Positions 35,102 to 44,656 are shown, numbered from the stretch's first letter. The stretch: 64,000 bases of DNA from CAWVSB01 sp046710535 (GCA_046710535.1 JBKEHH010000004.1:186001-250000); one strand, 5' to 3'. Made by a program: numbers and translations. The notes: generated by a model from the sequence alone, not told the origin.

Positions 35102-35523
35102 AGTGCGAACCTCTTTATTGGTTTAATTTAGCTGTACTATCTATCGCTGAAACTGATACTACCAGCAATAACAATCTAAAAACAGTACGGACTGTTTCTT
35201 TTTTAGATAGAGCTAAATAGGCTTGCAAACACGCTAGGTTTAGCTAAAAAAAATACGTTACGCCGTCATTACACGGATCGGGACTACAGGCATAGATTGC
35301 GGCGTAAAGCGACCGCGTCACCGACAACAACCGGCTGACCTGGATCGATACCCAGTAGTAATCTGCAGGCATCTATTTAAAGCCAATAGTTTATAAGCAC
35401 AAAGCCGGGCATAGTTACTTGAGTGTGTTAAATGCGGGGAATTAAATGCGACTGAAAACTCGCTCAATAACTCGATATAAGCTTAAATTTACTGACTAAT
35501 TACTGACAAATGCTGAAAATATT
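35102..35523. other. intergenic region with operator and possible gene remnant
   Basis: The operon operator lies at 35180-35197. On the minus strand, 35364-35284 reads RLLLGIDPGQPVVVGDAVAL... and ends in a TAG. It is GC-richer than its surroundings and reads like the tail of a real protein, but no start or further upstream frame is found. It may be a gene remnant. Nothing else is recognisable. Confidence 0.3.
35180..35197. promoter_or_regulatory. regulon operator site 2 (AAACAG-N6-CTGTTT)
   Basis: AAACAGTACGGACTGTTT is a perfect inverted repeat, AAACAGT and ACTGTTT about four bases. It is the most symmetric of the six copies and lies in front of the 15-gene operon, 79 bases upstream of the carotenoid-oxygenase start. 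It is expected to be a repressor site. Confidence 0.7.
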
Positions 35524-36387
35524 TTAGGTTTTTGGCGCTAATATCATAAAAACATTTGGCTCACCGACAACATATATATGGTTATTTTTATCTACTGTTA
35601 TGCCTTCAGGCTGGACAATACTTCGACCCAGGCCAAAAGGAAATCGGTCAAAGTTAAACCTAGAAACTACTTTACCCTGCTTATTAACCGCCAACAAACT
35701 TCGTGACTCATGACTTAATACAAATAATTGCTGATCAAATTCAGAAAAATGTAGACCAGAAATATCGTCTACGGGCAAGTCTCTAAAATAGTGCGGCATT
35801 ACATTACCATCATCAATTGAGAATCTAGGACTAAACAATAATCCAGGTAAATGAATAACCTCGCTTGGAGAATGCTCATTAGCGACATAAAGCCCGGTAT
35901 TAACCGACCAGGCAACGCCCTCTAAACCAGCATTATCAATTGCTGCCTTAGCTATATTGAACTGTCTAAAGGAATTAGCATCAAGTTCGATAGTATGATC
36001 AGCGATGGTAACAATACTTATGGTGCGACTACGCTCTTGAATAATAGCGTATTGATCACCTGCTATATGACTAATGCCTTCGGTATCAGTAAAATTAGCT
36101 AAGCCAATTTTACGAATCACTTCGCCACGCTTATTTAGCTCAATAATCTGTTCAGGATTGTTAATGATCGAAAACAAAGTACTTGAATCGGGGGAATATG
36201 TGATGCCCGATAAATTATGAGTGATGCTTTCTATTGGCTTAGAATAAATGATTTCATAATTAGCTAAATCTATACGGCTGCCTTCATCTTTGGCTGTTTG
36301 TGTTTTGAGATAGGCGAACGATAATATTGACAATACTGCCAATACTGCCAATAACAAAAATATGTAACGCATTGTTAAATGCCTCAA
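35524..36387 (-). CDS. SdiA-regulated-family beta-propeller protein
   Basis: The 287-residue protein has an N-terminal membrane anchor (about residues 8-27) and a periplasmic beta-propeller. It has YSKPIESITHNLSGITYSPD, FTDTEGISHI and LEGVAW...HSPSEVI, the repeat pattern of the SdiA-regulated/YjiK-like domain. The function of the family is unclear; a lipid- or ligand-binding propeller role has been suggested. It stands alone between two long intergenic gaps. No link to the catabolic operon other than position. Confidence 0.75.
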   Translation of the reverse strand: MRHLTMRYIFLLLAVLAVLSILSFAYLKTQTAKDEGSRIDLANYEIIYSKPIESITHNLSGITYSPDSSTLFSIINNPEQIIELNKRGEVIRKIGLANFTDTEGISHIAGDQYAIIQERSRTISIVTIADHTIELDANSFRQFNIAKAAIDNAGLEGVAWSVNTGLYVANEHSPSEVIHLPGLLFSPRFSIDDGNVMPHYFRDLPVDDISGLHFSEFDQQLFVLSHESRSLLAVNKQGKVVSRFNFDRFPFGLGRSIVQPEGITVDKNNHIYVVGEPNVFMILAPKT

Positions 36388-36720
36388 CTAATTAACCACG
36401 TCCTTAAGGTTAGTTTAGCTAATGAATATTTCGTTATTAAGAAGGTTTGATGACATTTAACTGGGTTAACAGCCACGACCACTGGGGATTCTGACGCTAC
36501 TCTATGCGATAAACCCAATCTAGTATAGTGGTAGTGTTGAGCGCTGGGATATATTTTTATAATGGTAGATTTGACTTAGCACCTGTTGTTTTCAGCACTT
36601 CCATCAATCGCAAGACAAGACATTGGCACTGCAGCTCTCTTTCAGAGCAGGCAGCTAGCAAAGTTTTTCAAATACAGCGTTCTAACTGTATAATTTAGAC
36701 TCTTTTAATGGTCGACAAAC
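36388..36720. other. intergenic gap without recognised features
   Basis: I see no gene, clear terminator or operator in this stretch. It separates the SdiA-regulated-family gene from the reductase gene, both minus-strand. Confidence 0.4.
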
Positions 36721-37731
36721 TTACTCAGGAATTCGAATCATTAGCTTACCGTCATTAGAACCATCGAATAGCTTTAAAAAAGTTGGCAAGACGTTATCTA
36801 AGCCATCGACAATGTCCTCTTTAAACTGCAACTTTCCTGCCATTACCCACTGTACCAACTGGCCAATGCCCTCAGGAAATTGATCAATATAATCCACTAC
36901 TACAAAACCTTGAATCGTGATGCTCTCGGCCACCAACTGCCATAGGTTTTTAAAATGAGGCACTTCACCGTTATAGCTTGAAATCCAGCCACAAACCGCT
37001 ACACGCGCATGCTTATTTAAGCACAATAATGCCGAATCTAAAATATCACCGCCGACATTATCGAAATAAACATCCACCCCTTCTGGACAAGCCACTTTAA
37101 TGGCTGCCTCAAAGTCACCACAGGTTTTATAGTTAATCGCTTCATCAAAACCCAAATCATCTTTTATCCATGCACATTTTTCATCGCTGCCAGCCATACC
37201 AATAACGCGGCAACCCTTAAGCTTAGCAATCTGGCCAACAACAGATCCTACCGCGCCGGCCGCCGCACTCACCAGTACTGTGTCACCAGCCTTTGGTTTG
37301 CCGACATTGAGTAAACCAAAGTATGCCGTTAGCCCAGTTGGCCCTAAAACACTAAGAAAGTTACTTAGCGGCACGCCCGCACTCTCATCCAGCTTATTTA
37401 AGGCTGCAGCAGGCGCAGTGGTATAAGTCTCCCAACCGCCAAAAGTCATTACTACATCACCCTCGACATAATCATCGCTGGCAGATTTATGCACCCGCCC
37501 AATAACAGAACTTCGCACGGCGTCGCCAATTGGTATTGGCTCTATATAGTTAGGGGCATCACTCATCCATCCACGTATTGCGGGGTCTAGCGAAATAAAC
37601 ATATTCTTAATAACCACTGCTCCAGTATTGGGAGCAGCCAGCGTCACATCCCTCATGGGCACTTCTTCCGGCGTTGGCGCTGCTTTGGGGCGTGATGCTA
37701 AGTAATACTGGCGATTCATTAATTCGGTCAT
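36721..37731 (-). CDS. MDR-family NADP-dependent alkenal/one reductase
   Basis: The 336-residue zinc-free medium-chain reductase has the prostaglandin-reductase/CurA type start (MNRQYYLASRPKAAPTPEE), the NADP-binding AAAGAVGSVVGQIAKLKGCRV and late NVLPTFLKLFDGSNDGK. It reduces C=C bonds of alpha,beta-unsaturated ketones or aldehydes with NADPH. It is divergent from the molybdopterin oxidoreductase with a regulon operator between them, so it probably reduces an enone or enal intermediate of the pathway. Confidence 0.85.
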   Translation of the reverse strand: MTELMNRQYYLASRPKAAPTPEEVPMRDVTLAAPNTGAVVIKNMFISLDPAIRGWMSDAPNYIEPIPIGDAVRSSVIGRVHKSASDDYVEGDVVMTFGGWETYTTAPAAALNKLDESAGVPLSNFLSVLGPTGLTAYFGLLNVGKPKAGDTVLVSAAAGAVGSVVGQIAKLKGCRVIGMAGSDEKCAWIKDDLGFDEAINYKTCGDFEAAIKVACPEGVDVYFDNVGGDILDSALLCLNKHARVAVCGWISSYNGEVPHFKNLWQLVAESITIQGFVVVDYIDQFPEGIGQLVQWVMAGKLQFKEDIVDGLDNVLPTFLKLFDGSNDGKLMIRIPE

Positions 37732-37819
37732 GGCTGAGCTGCCTTTTTTTAAAATAATTAGTGTTGCATCGTTTATTAAATAGTTTGTTACAAGAACAGC
37801 AACATAGCGCTTACTAAAA

Positions 37820-37837
37820 AAGCAGTCAACCCTGATT
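37820..37837. promoter_or_regulatory. regulon operator site 3 (reverse orientation)
   Basis: Read on the minus strand, the site is AATCAGGGTTGACTGCTT, one base off the consensus right half. It lies between the divergent reductase (36721) and molybdopterin oxidoreductase (37975) genes, 89 bases before the former's start and 138 before the latter's. Confidence 0.55.
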
Positions 37838-37974
37838 GTTTTATTAAATCGCTTCTGTTACCTTTTGATTCTAGAAATATAAAGACATTACTGCGGCCTA
37901 GAAGGTGTCTGGATGGCAATTTTAATTGCTGGTGGCGCCGTTTTTTCAGCGAATAAAAATAAAGAGAGCACTCA

Positions 37975-40161
37975 ATGGCTACTAAAGAAGTAAAAACCTA
38001 TTGCCGCTTTTGTCATGCCTACTGCCCTATGATTGCAACGGTTGAAGACAACAAACTAACAAATCTGGCTCCTGATCCTGACAACGAGGTTTACGGTGGT
38101 TATACCTGTTTAAAAGGCCGCCAGATGCCAGAGCAGCTTTATTATAAAGATCGCATTTTAACGACCTTAAAAAAGAACCCTGATGGCAGCCACACAAAAA
38201 TCGGTAGCACCGCCGCTTTAGATGAAATTGCCGACAAGCTAAAAGCTATTTTGAAAGAACATGGCCCGCGCAGTATTGCTAGCTACAACGGTACTGTGTC
38301 ATTTCAAAACTCGGCAACCCACCCTGTTGCCAAAGCGTGGCATGTGGCTCTTGACTCACCTTCTTATTACACCAGCATTACCATTGATCAACCGGCGAAG
38401 GTTGGCATTGGACAGGCCCGCATGGGCTTTTGGGCTGGCGGTAATCATACTTGGACTGACTCGAACGTCGCACTAATTATTGGCAACAACACCTTAGTTT
38501 CGCACTTCTCTATTCCAGGCGGCATTCCTTCTTTTAGCCCTAGCAATGCTTTACGCGAGGGTAAAAAGCGTGGCATGAAAATTATTTGCGTTGATCCGCG
38601 TAAATCTGAAGTCGCATCACGCTCTGATATTCACCTGCAAATAAAACCTGGGCAAGACGCGGTATTACTCGCAGGGCTTATCCATATTATTCTTGCCGAG
38701 AACTTACACGACGCTGAGTTTTGCGCTGAAAATATTGAAAACCTGGCAGAATTTAAAACTAATATTAACCCCTTTACCCCTGACTATGTGGCTGAGCGTA
38801 CCGAATTAGACAAAGACGATATCATTGCCGCCGCGCGACTATTCGCAGCCGGTCCTAACGGTTCAGCCAGCACTGGTACCGGTCCTGAAATGGGCCCTCA
38901 TGGCAATCTAATCCAACATTTAACCCAGTCCATTAACGCTATTTGCGGCAGGCATTACCGTGCTGGCGAAAAATTACCTAACGCCGGTGTCCTCTCCCCT
39001 CTTACCCAACCATTAGCGCAAGCAGTGCCGCCACAACCAGAATGGCTAACAGGCATTCGTAGCCGGGTGTCAGATGATATTGGTGAAGTGACAGTACTTA
39101 CGGCTAATGGCCCGATCAAAGAAATGCCAACCGCTATTCTAGCCGATGAGATATTGATGGAAGGTGACGGTCAAGTTAAAGCACTTATATGCGTTGGCGG
39201 TAACCCATTATTGGCATGGCCAGGGGAAGAAAAAGCCCATAAATCATTGCAGAATTTAGACCTACTAGTGTGTATTGATTACAAAATGTCGGCCAGCGCA
39301 GAGATGGCTGATTATGTGGTCGGTGCCAAGCTTTGCCTTGAACGGGACGACCTAACCGTACTAACTGACATATGGTATGAACAGCCCTATAGCCAGTACA
39401 CCAAAAAGGTTGTCGATGCAGAAGGCGATGTAATTGAAGAATGGGAATTATTTTGGGAACTTGGAAAGCGCCTAGGGCTTGATTTAAGTATCAACCAACA
39501 ACATCCATTGGATATGAAAAACAAACCGAGCAAACGAGACATTTTAGCAAAAATGACAACCGACTCGCGGGTACCGCTAGATGAGATATACCAACGTGAA
39601 GGTGGACATGTGTATGACGTGCCAGATGTTATCGTGGGGCCAGCAGACCCTACTACCAAAGGTTATTTGAATCTACTACCAGAGGGAATTAGCAGCGAAC
39701 TGAGTAAAGCGGCAGCAGATGCCGATGCCAGTTTGCAACAAAAAACCGAATATCCTTTTCAACTAATTAGTCGTCGAATGAAAAATGTCTATAACTCTAC
39801 CGGTGTTGAACTAAGCTTCCTCGCTGCCAAAGGCACTACTAATCCAGCGTTTATAAATCCTGCAGATATGACTGCATTGGGCATTGAAGATGGTGAAATA
39901 ATTTCTATCAGTTCTAATCGCGGAGAAATCCCAGCTGTCGCCAAAAGCAGTCCCGACATTAAAGTTGGCGTAGTTTCTATGGCTCATGGTTGGGGCGGCA
40001 TGCCAGGAAATATTGGCGATAGTAAAGTAAGAGAAATTGGTTCAAATACAAATCGCTTAATCAATAATTCAGATGAACCCGAAAGGTATTCCGGTATGGC
40101 CAGACAAAGTGCAATTGCGGTAAAATTAACCAAGGCTAGTCAAGCTGCACTTTTTATATGA
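37975..40161 (+). CDS. molybdopterin-dependent oxidoreductase
   Basis: The 728-residue protein belongs to the DMSO-reductase superfamily. It has a [4Fe-4S] site C10-x2-C13-x3-C17-x27-C45, a bis-MGD-binding fold and a C-terminal MGD domain (LAAKGTTNPAFINPADMTALG). No Tat signal precedes the cluster, so the enzyme is cytoplasmic. The reaction is unknown; relatives include formate dehydrogenases, hydroxylases and hydratases. It shares a regulon operator with the reductase upstream and is followed 50 bases later by an aldehyde dehydrogenase, so a redox or hydroxylation step in the pathway is likely. Confidence 0.8.
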   Translation: MATKEVKTYCRFCHAYCPMIATVEDNKLTNLAPDPDNEVYGGYTCLKGRQMPEQLYYKDRILTTLKKNPDGSHTKIGSTAALDEIADKLKAILKEHGPRSIASYNGTVSFQNSATHPVAKAWHVALDSPSYYTSITIDQPAKVGIGQARMGFWAGGNHTWTDSNVALIIGNNTLVSHFSIPGGIPSFSPSNALREGKKRGMKIICVDPRKSEVASRSDIHLQIKPGQDAVLLAGLIHIILAENLHDAEFCAENIENLAEFKTNINPFTPDYVAERTELDKDDIIAAARLFAAGPNGSASTGTGPEMGPHGNLIQHLTQSINAICGRHYRAGEKLPNAGVLSPLTQPLAQAVPPQPEWLTGIRSRVSDDIGEVTVLTANGPIKEMPTAILADEILMEGDGQVKALICVGGNPLLAWPGEEKAHKSLQNLDLLVCIDYKMSASAEMADYVVGAKLCLERDDLTVLTDIWYEQPYSQYTKKVVDAEGDVIEEWELFWELGKRLGLDLSINQQHPLDMKNKPSKRDILAKMTTDSRVPLDEIYQREGGHVYDVPDVIVGPADPTTKGYLNLLPEGISSELSKAAADADASLQQKTEYPFQLISRRMKNVYNSTGVELSFLAAKGTTNPAFINPADMTALGIEDGEIISISSNRGEIPAVAKSSPDIKVGVVSMAHGWGGMPGNIGDSKVREIGSNTNRLINNSDEPERYSGMARQSAIAVKLTKASQAALFI

Positions 40162-40210
40162 CAATTATTAATAATATAACTACTAATATCCTAACAAGGA
40201 CTCACGGCAA

Positions 40211-41677
40211 ATGTTAAATCTTTCAAATCAATCACTGCTATGCGACAAGCTCTATATCAATGGCGAATGGGTTGGCGCAGACAATGGCGCACTAACGCCG
40301 GTATTAAATCCAGCTACCAAAGAAAAGATTATTGATATTGCCGATGCTGGAGCAAGTGAAACTCAGCGCGCAATAGCAGCAGCTGATGTGGCTTTTCAAA
40401 GCTGGCGCAAGGTCCCTGCCAAAGAACGCGGCGCGGCATTAAAACGTTGGTTTAAATTAATTATGGACAACCAAGCCGACCTTGCCCAGTTAATGACGGC
40501 TGAGCAAGGTAAGCCGTTAGCCGAGTCTGCTGGCGAAGTAGCCTACGGTGCCTCATTTGTTGAGTGGTTTGCCGAAGAAGGCCGCCGCGTTTACGGCGAC
40601 ATCATCGCATCCAATAACCCGACGCAGCGTATTATTACGCTAAAACAACCCATTGGCGTGGTGGCGGCAATAACACCGTGGAACTTCCCAATTGCAATGA
40701 TTACCCGCAAGGTTGCCCCAGCCCTTGCTGCCGGCTGCACTATTGTATTAAAACCCGCACCCGATACGCCTTTATGCGCATTGGCGCTGGCTAAGCTGGC
40801 CGAAGATGCTGGTATTCCCGCTGGTGTGTTTAGCGTAATCACTGGACTCGACGCCCCAGCTATTGGTGGTGAGATGACTAGCAGTAAGATTATTCGCAAA
40901 GTTACTTTCACTGGCTCTACTGAAGTTGGCAAAATACTAATGGCGCAATGTGCGGGCACTGTTAAAAGAACATCAATGGAGCTAGGCGGTAATGCACCAT
41001 TTATTGTATTTGACGATGCCGACTTAGATGCTGCAGTGGTTGGAGCTATGGCGTCAAAATATCGTAACGCCGGTCAAACCTGTGTTTGTGCCAACCGCAT
41101 ACTAGTGCAAGAAGGCGTATTTGATGCCTTCGCCGAGAAGCTAGTCACTGCCGTAAAGGCGTTGAAAATAGGTAATGGCGCAGACGAAGGTGTCACTATT
41201 GGACCGCTTATAAATGATGCCGCATTCGATAAAGTTAGCGCTATTGTCAAGCAGGCAACTAGCAACGGCGCCAAAGTACTTATTGGCGGTAAAGGCACTG
41301 AAGAAGATGGCAAAAACTTCTTTGAACCCACGGTGTTGGTCGATTGCGATGACACTATGGACGTATACACCAAGGAGATATTTGGCCCAGTGGCACCACT
41401 GTTTAAATTTAAAACTGAAGAAGAAGCCATCCGCATAGGCAATGACACTCCGTTCGGATTGTCGGCTTACTTTTACTCACGTGACATTGGCCGTATTTGG
41501 CGGGTAGCAGAAGGTTTGGAGTATGGCATTGTTGGAATTAACGAAGGTATTATCTCAACCGAAGTTGCGCCATTTGGTGGCATGAAGGAATCAGGTGCTG
41601 GCCGTGAAGGTTCTAAATACGGTATTGATGACTACCTAGAGATTAAATATCTCAATATGGGCGGCATCGATAAATAA
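40211..41677 (+). CDS. NAD(P)-dependent aldehyde dehydrogenase (semialdehyde type)
   Basis: The 488-residue enzyme has the intact ALDH motifs: NFPIAMITRKVAPALAAGCT, the glycine motif FTGSTEVGK, the general base Glu in MELGGNAPF and catalytic Cys in NAGQTCVCANR. It closely resembles succinate-semialdehyde dehydrogenases (GabD), but the context suggests oxidation of a pathway aldehyde, perhaps a product of the carotenoid oxygenases. AAGGA 7-12 bases upstream gives the ATG. It is co-directional with the molybdopterin gene and ends at a terminator. Confidence 0.85.
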   Translation: MLNLSNQSLLCDKLYINGEWVGADNGALTPVLNPATKEKIIDIADAGASETQRAIAAADVAFQSWRKVPAKERGAALKRWFKLIMDNQADLAQLMTAEQGKPLAESAGEVAYGASFVEWFAEEGRRVYGDIIASNNPTQRIITLKQPIGVVAAITPWNFPIAMITRKVAPALAAGCTIVLKPAPDTPLCALALAKLAEDAGIPAGVFSVITGLDAPAIGGEMTSSKIIRKVTFTGSTEVGKILMAQCAGTVKRTSMELGGNAPFIVFDDADLDAAVVGAMASKYRNAGQTCVCANRILVQEGVFDAFAEKLVTAVKALKIGNGADEGVTIGPLINDAAFDKVSAIVKQATSNGAKVLIGGKGTEEDGKNFFEPTVLVDCDDTMDVYTKEIFGPVAPLFKFKTEEEAIRIGNDTPFGLSAYFYSRDIGRIWRVAEGLEYGIVGINEGIISTEVAPFGGMKESGAGREGSKYGIDDYLEIKYLNMGGIDK

Positions 41678-41685
41678 CTACCATA

Positions 41686-41708
41686 GAGCCCCAGTAGGGG
41701 CTTTTTTA
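41686..41708 (+). terminator. rho-independent terminator
   Basis: AGCCCC-AGTA-GGGGCT followed by TTTTTT, ten bases after the aldehyde dehydrogenase stop codon. It ends the molybdopterin/aldehyde dehydrogenase unit. Confidence 0.9.
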
Positions 41709-41780
41709 TTGCTATAAACTAATAACTCATCACCTTCTAATAATTTTTAGTTTATACTCTGATCATACTGTGATTTTTTT

Positions 41781-41798
41781 AAACAGGATATCTTGTTT
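41781..41798. promoter_or_regulatory. regulon operator site 4, in front of TetR gene
   Basis: AAACAGGATATCTTGTTT is a near-perfect inverted repeat with the same half-sites and spacing as the other copies. It lies 32 bases before the ATG of the TetR gene, as expected for autoregulation, making that protein the best candidate for reading all six sites. Confidence 0.6.
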
Positions 41799-41829
41799 TT
41801 AATTAAATCTACCACTCTATGGAAACAAA

Positions 41830-42510
41830 ATGGCTGCTGTACCTAAGAACAACACTAAAGCAAAAGCAAAAGACGGCGTAAGCTGGCAAGCACAAAAAAG
41901 TGCCATGACTCGGGACCGTATTTTAGATGCGGCCATCGATTGCTTTATAAATCTTGGCTACACCAATGTCACCACGGCTAAAGTAGCCGACTTTGCCGGT
42001 GTATCTCGCGGCGCAATGCTGCACCACTTCCCTTCTAAAATAGAACTTATTCGAGCTGCCATTGAGTATCTGCACGAAAAACTATTAGAAGATTATACCA
42101 ACCGGGTGACGAATCTTGCGACTAATTTAACTGGAGCTAAGCGTCGCCGCGCTGGCCTAGAGGCTTACTGGGAGCATTTAACTGGCGACCTGTTTATTGC
42201 CTATCATGAGTTATGCGTTGCTGGCCGCACCGATACCGACCTACATGATATTTTGGATCAGTCGATTACTAGTTTTGAAGACCATGTCAATGAAACCAAC
42301 ACTGACCTATTTAGTGAATGGCATGACCGTGGAGAGCGCTATATGCTTGCAATGGATTTAACCAAGTTCTTAATGGAAGGTATGGCCGTAGGCCAGATTG
42401 GTAAAGATAAAGAAAAACGTATTAGCCGCTTATTAGACTATTTGACTGACCGTTTAGAAGAAATATTTGAAGAAGAAGGATCGAGCGCTATCGGCAGGCA
42501 CTCAAGCTAA
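41830..42510 (+). CDS. TetR family regulator, candidate master repressor
   Basis: The 226-residue protein has a TetR DNA-binding domain (about residues 24-72; ILDAAIDCFINLGY, TAKVADFAGVSRGAMLHHF) and a helical ligand domain I cannot assign. The N terminus is Lys-rich (KNNTKAKAKDG), which may help DNA contact. A copy of the shared 18-bp operator lies just upstream, and the gene sits in the middle of the genes carrying the others. It is followed by a strong terminator and is monocistronic. The inducer is probably a pathway intermediate, perhaps an acyl-CoA. Confidence 0.8.
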   Translation: MAAVPKNNTKAKAKDGVSWQAQKSAMTRDRILDAAIDCFINLGYTNVTTAKVADFAGVSRGAMLHHFPSKIELIRAAIEYLHEKLLEDYTNRVTNLATNLTGAKRRRAGLEAYWEHLTGDLFIAYHELCVAGRTDTDLHDILDQSITSFEDHVNETNTDLFSEWHDRGERYMLAMDLTKFLMEGMAVGQIGKDKEKRISRLLDYLTDRLEEIFEEEGSSAIGRHSS

Positions 42511-42522
42511 CGGTTGATTAGC

Positions 42523-42556
42523 AAAAAAGGCAGAGTCATTAAACTCTGCCTTTTTT
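42523..42556. terminator. bidirectional rho-independent terminator
   Basis: AAAAAAGGCAGAGT pairs with ACTCTGCCTTTTTT around CATTAA. It separates the converging TetR and acyl-CoA dehydrogenase genes. Confidence 0.9.
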
Positions 42557-42577
42557 ATCAACACAATAATTAACCTT

Positions 42578-43690
42578 TTATGCTGCTAACTCAGTGAACC
42601 GCTGCAAATAGAAATCTTCGTCGCCATACAACATGCCTAGCAGCATTAAGCGCTTAAAGTGATGACCCACAATTAACTCATCGGTCATGCCAATACCACC
42701 ATGAAGTTGAATCGACTCTTGCGATACAAATTTACCAGCTTCACAAATTTTTACTTTTAGTGCGCTACACGCAGCATCTATTTCATAACTGCCAGCATCT
42801 ATTTGGATTACGGCGTTAAACAATAATGAGCGCGTCTCCTCAACCTTTAAATACATATCGGCCATGCGATGTTGCAAGGCCTGAAACTTGCCTATGGGCT
42901 GCCCAAATTGTTTCCGGGTTTTAGTATATTCAACAGTTGTATCCAACAAGCTTTGCATGGCGCCCAATGCTTCAGCGCCCATGGCAATAATAGAATCGTT
43001 AACTGCTTGTTGTACCAGCACTAAACCGTTATCCAATTCACCTAATAAATTATCTGAAGGCACAGCGACATTATTAAAACTTATATTCGCGCCACGACTA
43101 GCATCGACAGCTGAAAATGCCTCGCGGCTAACACCATCTGCATTAGCATCAACAATAAATACGCTGACGCCATTGGCTGTTTTAGCAGTAACAATTAAAT
43201 GATCTGCATGTTCTCCATTTAGCACTGCGATTTTTTCACCATTTAAGACAAAACTATCGCTCTGTTCGGCAGTTGTTTTAATAGCCGCCATATCATAACC
43301 ACTGCAACTTTCGGCAAAGGCAAAAGCCCACTGACTGCTTCCCTCAATTATTGACGGGATATATTTGCCTTGTTGCTCGCTATTGCCACCGTGGCGTAAA
43401 AAACTACCACCAGTAATAACCGTGCTTAAAATTGGCTCACGCACCAAGGCTTTACCTAAAACTTCACAAATCACCATCACATCAACTGCACCGCCTCCAA
43501 AGCCCCCGTGAGTTTCGCTAAATGGCACGCTTAACCAACCTAGTTCAGCAAATTGCTGCCAAGCGCCTTTATCAAAGCCCCGCTTGGCTGCATTTAATTG
43601 TCGATGACGGTCAACATCACAATTGTCGCGTACATACTTTTCAACGCTGTCTTGTAACAGAGTCTGTTCTTCGCTAAGCGAAAAATCCAT
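42578..43690 (-). CDS. acyl-CoA dehydrogenase
   Basis: The 370-residue flavoprotein has the ACAD N-terminal helical domain, a middle beta domain (WAFAFAESCSGYDM, ANISFNNVAVPSDNLLGE) and C-terminal helices (TRKQFGQPIGKFQALQHRMADMYL; GGIGMTDELIVGHHFKRL). The likely catalytic acid lies in the last segment. Short ACADs of this kind oxidise branched, cyclic or steroid-side-chain acyl-CoAs. It is divergent from an SDR gene with a regulon operator between, linking it to the beta-oxidation-like part of the pathway. Confidence 0.85.
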   Translation of the reverse strand: MDFSLSEEQTLLQDSVEKYVRDNCDVDRHRQLNAAKRGFDKGAWQQFAELGWLSVPFSETHGGFGGGAVDVMVICEVLGKALVREPILSTVITGGSFLRHGGNSEQQGKYIPSIIEGSSQWAFAFAESCSGYDMAAIKTTAEQSDSFVLNGEKIAVLNGEHADHLIVTAKTANGVSVFIVDANADGVSREAFSAVDASRGANISFNNVAVPSDNLLGELDNGLVLVQQAVNDSIIAMGAEALGAMQSLLDTTVEYTKTRKQFGQPIGKFQALQHRMADMYLKVEETRSLLFNAVIQIDAGSYEIDAACSALKVKICEAGKFVSQESIQLHGGIGMTDELIVGHHFKRLMLLGMLYGDEDFYLQRFTELAA

Positions 43691-43770
43691 AGTGAATCCT
43701 TGTTGCTACTGTTATCTAATTTGAATCCAAAAACATTTGTTTCATCCTAGCAAAAGCACCCTTATAAAAC

Positions 43771-43788
43771 AATCAGGACTGCCTGTTT
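43771..43788. promoter_or_regulatory. regulon operator site 5 (AATCAG-N6-CTGTTT)
   Basis: AATCAGGACTGCCTGTTT lies between the divergent acyl-CoA dehydrogenase (starts 43690) and SDR (starts 43889) genes, 81 and 101 bases from the two start codons. Both half-sites match the shared motif exactly. Confidence 0.65.
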
Positions 43789-43888
43789 TCTTTTAATAAC
43801 AATTACTCTACACTAAAACTCTGTAACTAAATCCATGTGATTATCACAACACCTATATGGACGTCAGCAGCCCTAGCTAGGATTAGCA

Positions 43889-44593
43889 ATGAACCAGAAA
43901 ATTTGTGTAATTGCCGGTGTCGGTCCCGGTATCGGCAAAGCCTGCTGCGAACATTATGCCCAACAAGGCTATCGCATAGTTATGCTGGCCCGTAAGCAGG
44001 ACTATTTAAATGAGCTTGCCAGCGCCCTACCCGCCAACACCATTAGTATCGCCGCAGATCTAAGCGACGAAACCGGCGTTAACCAAGCCTTTGCCCAAAT
44101 CGAGCAACAATGCGGCGCAATCGATACACTTATATATAACGCCGCCCGAGGCAGCTTCGGTAGTTTTTTAGAGGCCAAACCCGAAGATTTGGCCAAAAAC
44201 TTTGCTATTAACACCATGGGCTTACTCTATTGCGCCAGAGCCTGCGCACCGAACATGATAGAACGTGGCAGTGGCTCAATAATGGTTACCGGCAATACCG
44301 CCGCCACTCGCGGCGGAGCAAAGTTCGCCACCTTTGCGCCCTCTAAAGCCGCCGCTAGAAGCTTATGTCAATCAATGGCAAGAGAACTTGGTCCAAAGCA
44401 TGTGCATGTAGCATATTTAATAATAGATGGTGCCATTGATGGACCCTTTGCCCGTGGTTTAAGCAAAGACAAACCAGACGATTTTTTTATTCAGCCCAAG
44501 GCAATTACAGAAGCAATTTGGTTTTTAGATCAACAACCCGAAAACAGCTGGACCTTTGAAATGGATTTAAGACCATTTAAAGAGCCTTGGTAA
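43889..44593 (+). CDS. SDR lacking the catalytic Tyr (FxxxK)
   Basis: The 234-residue SDR has the cofactor motif AGVGPGIG and NAAR instead of NNAG. FAPSK occupies the place of YxxxK, so the catalytic Tyr is Phe. The same change occurs in an SDR subgroup I know with FAxxK and the ELGPKxxHVA segment seen here (ELGPKHVHVAYLIIDGAIDG), so it looks like a family trait, not damage. Its reaction is unknown. It shares a regulon operator with the divergent acyl-CoA dehydrogenase and is followed by the broken aldehyde dehydrogenase gene. Confidence 0.75.
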   Translation: MNQKICVIAGVGPGIGKACCEHYAQQGYRIVMLARKQDYLNELASALPANTISIAADLSDETGVNQAFAQIEQQCGAIDTLIYNAARGSFGSFLEAKPEDLAKNFAINTMGLLYCARACAPNMIERGSGSIMVTGNTAATRGGAKFATFAPSKAAARSLCQSMARELGPKHVHVAYLIIDGAIDGPFARGLSKDKPDDFFIQPKAITEAIWFLDQQPENSWTFEMDLRPFKEPW

Positions 44594-44656
44594 CTAACTA
44601 GTCGCTAAAACTTATAACAACTCAATAACAATAAACAGCAATAAAAGGATATAACC

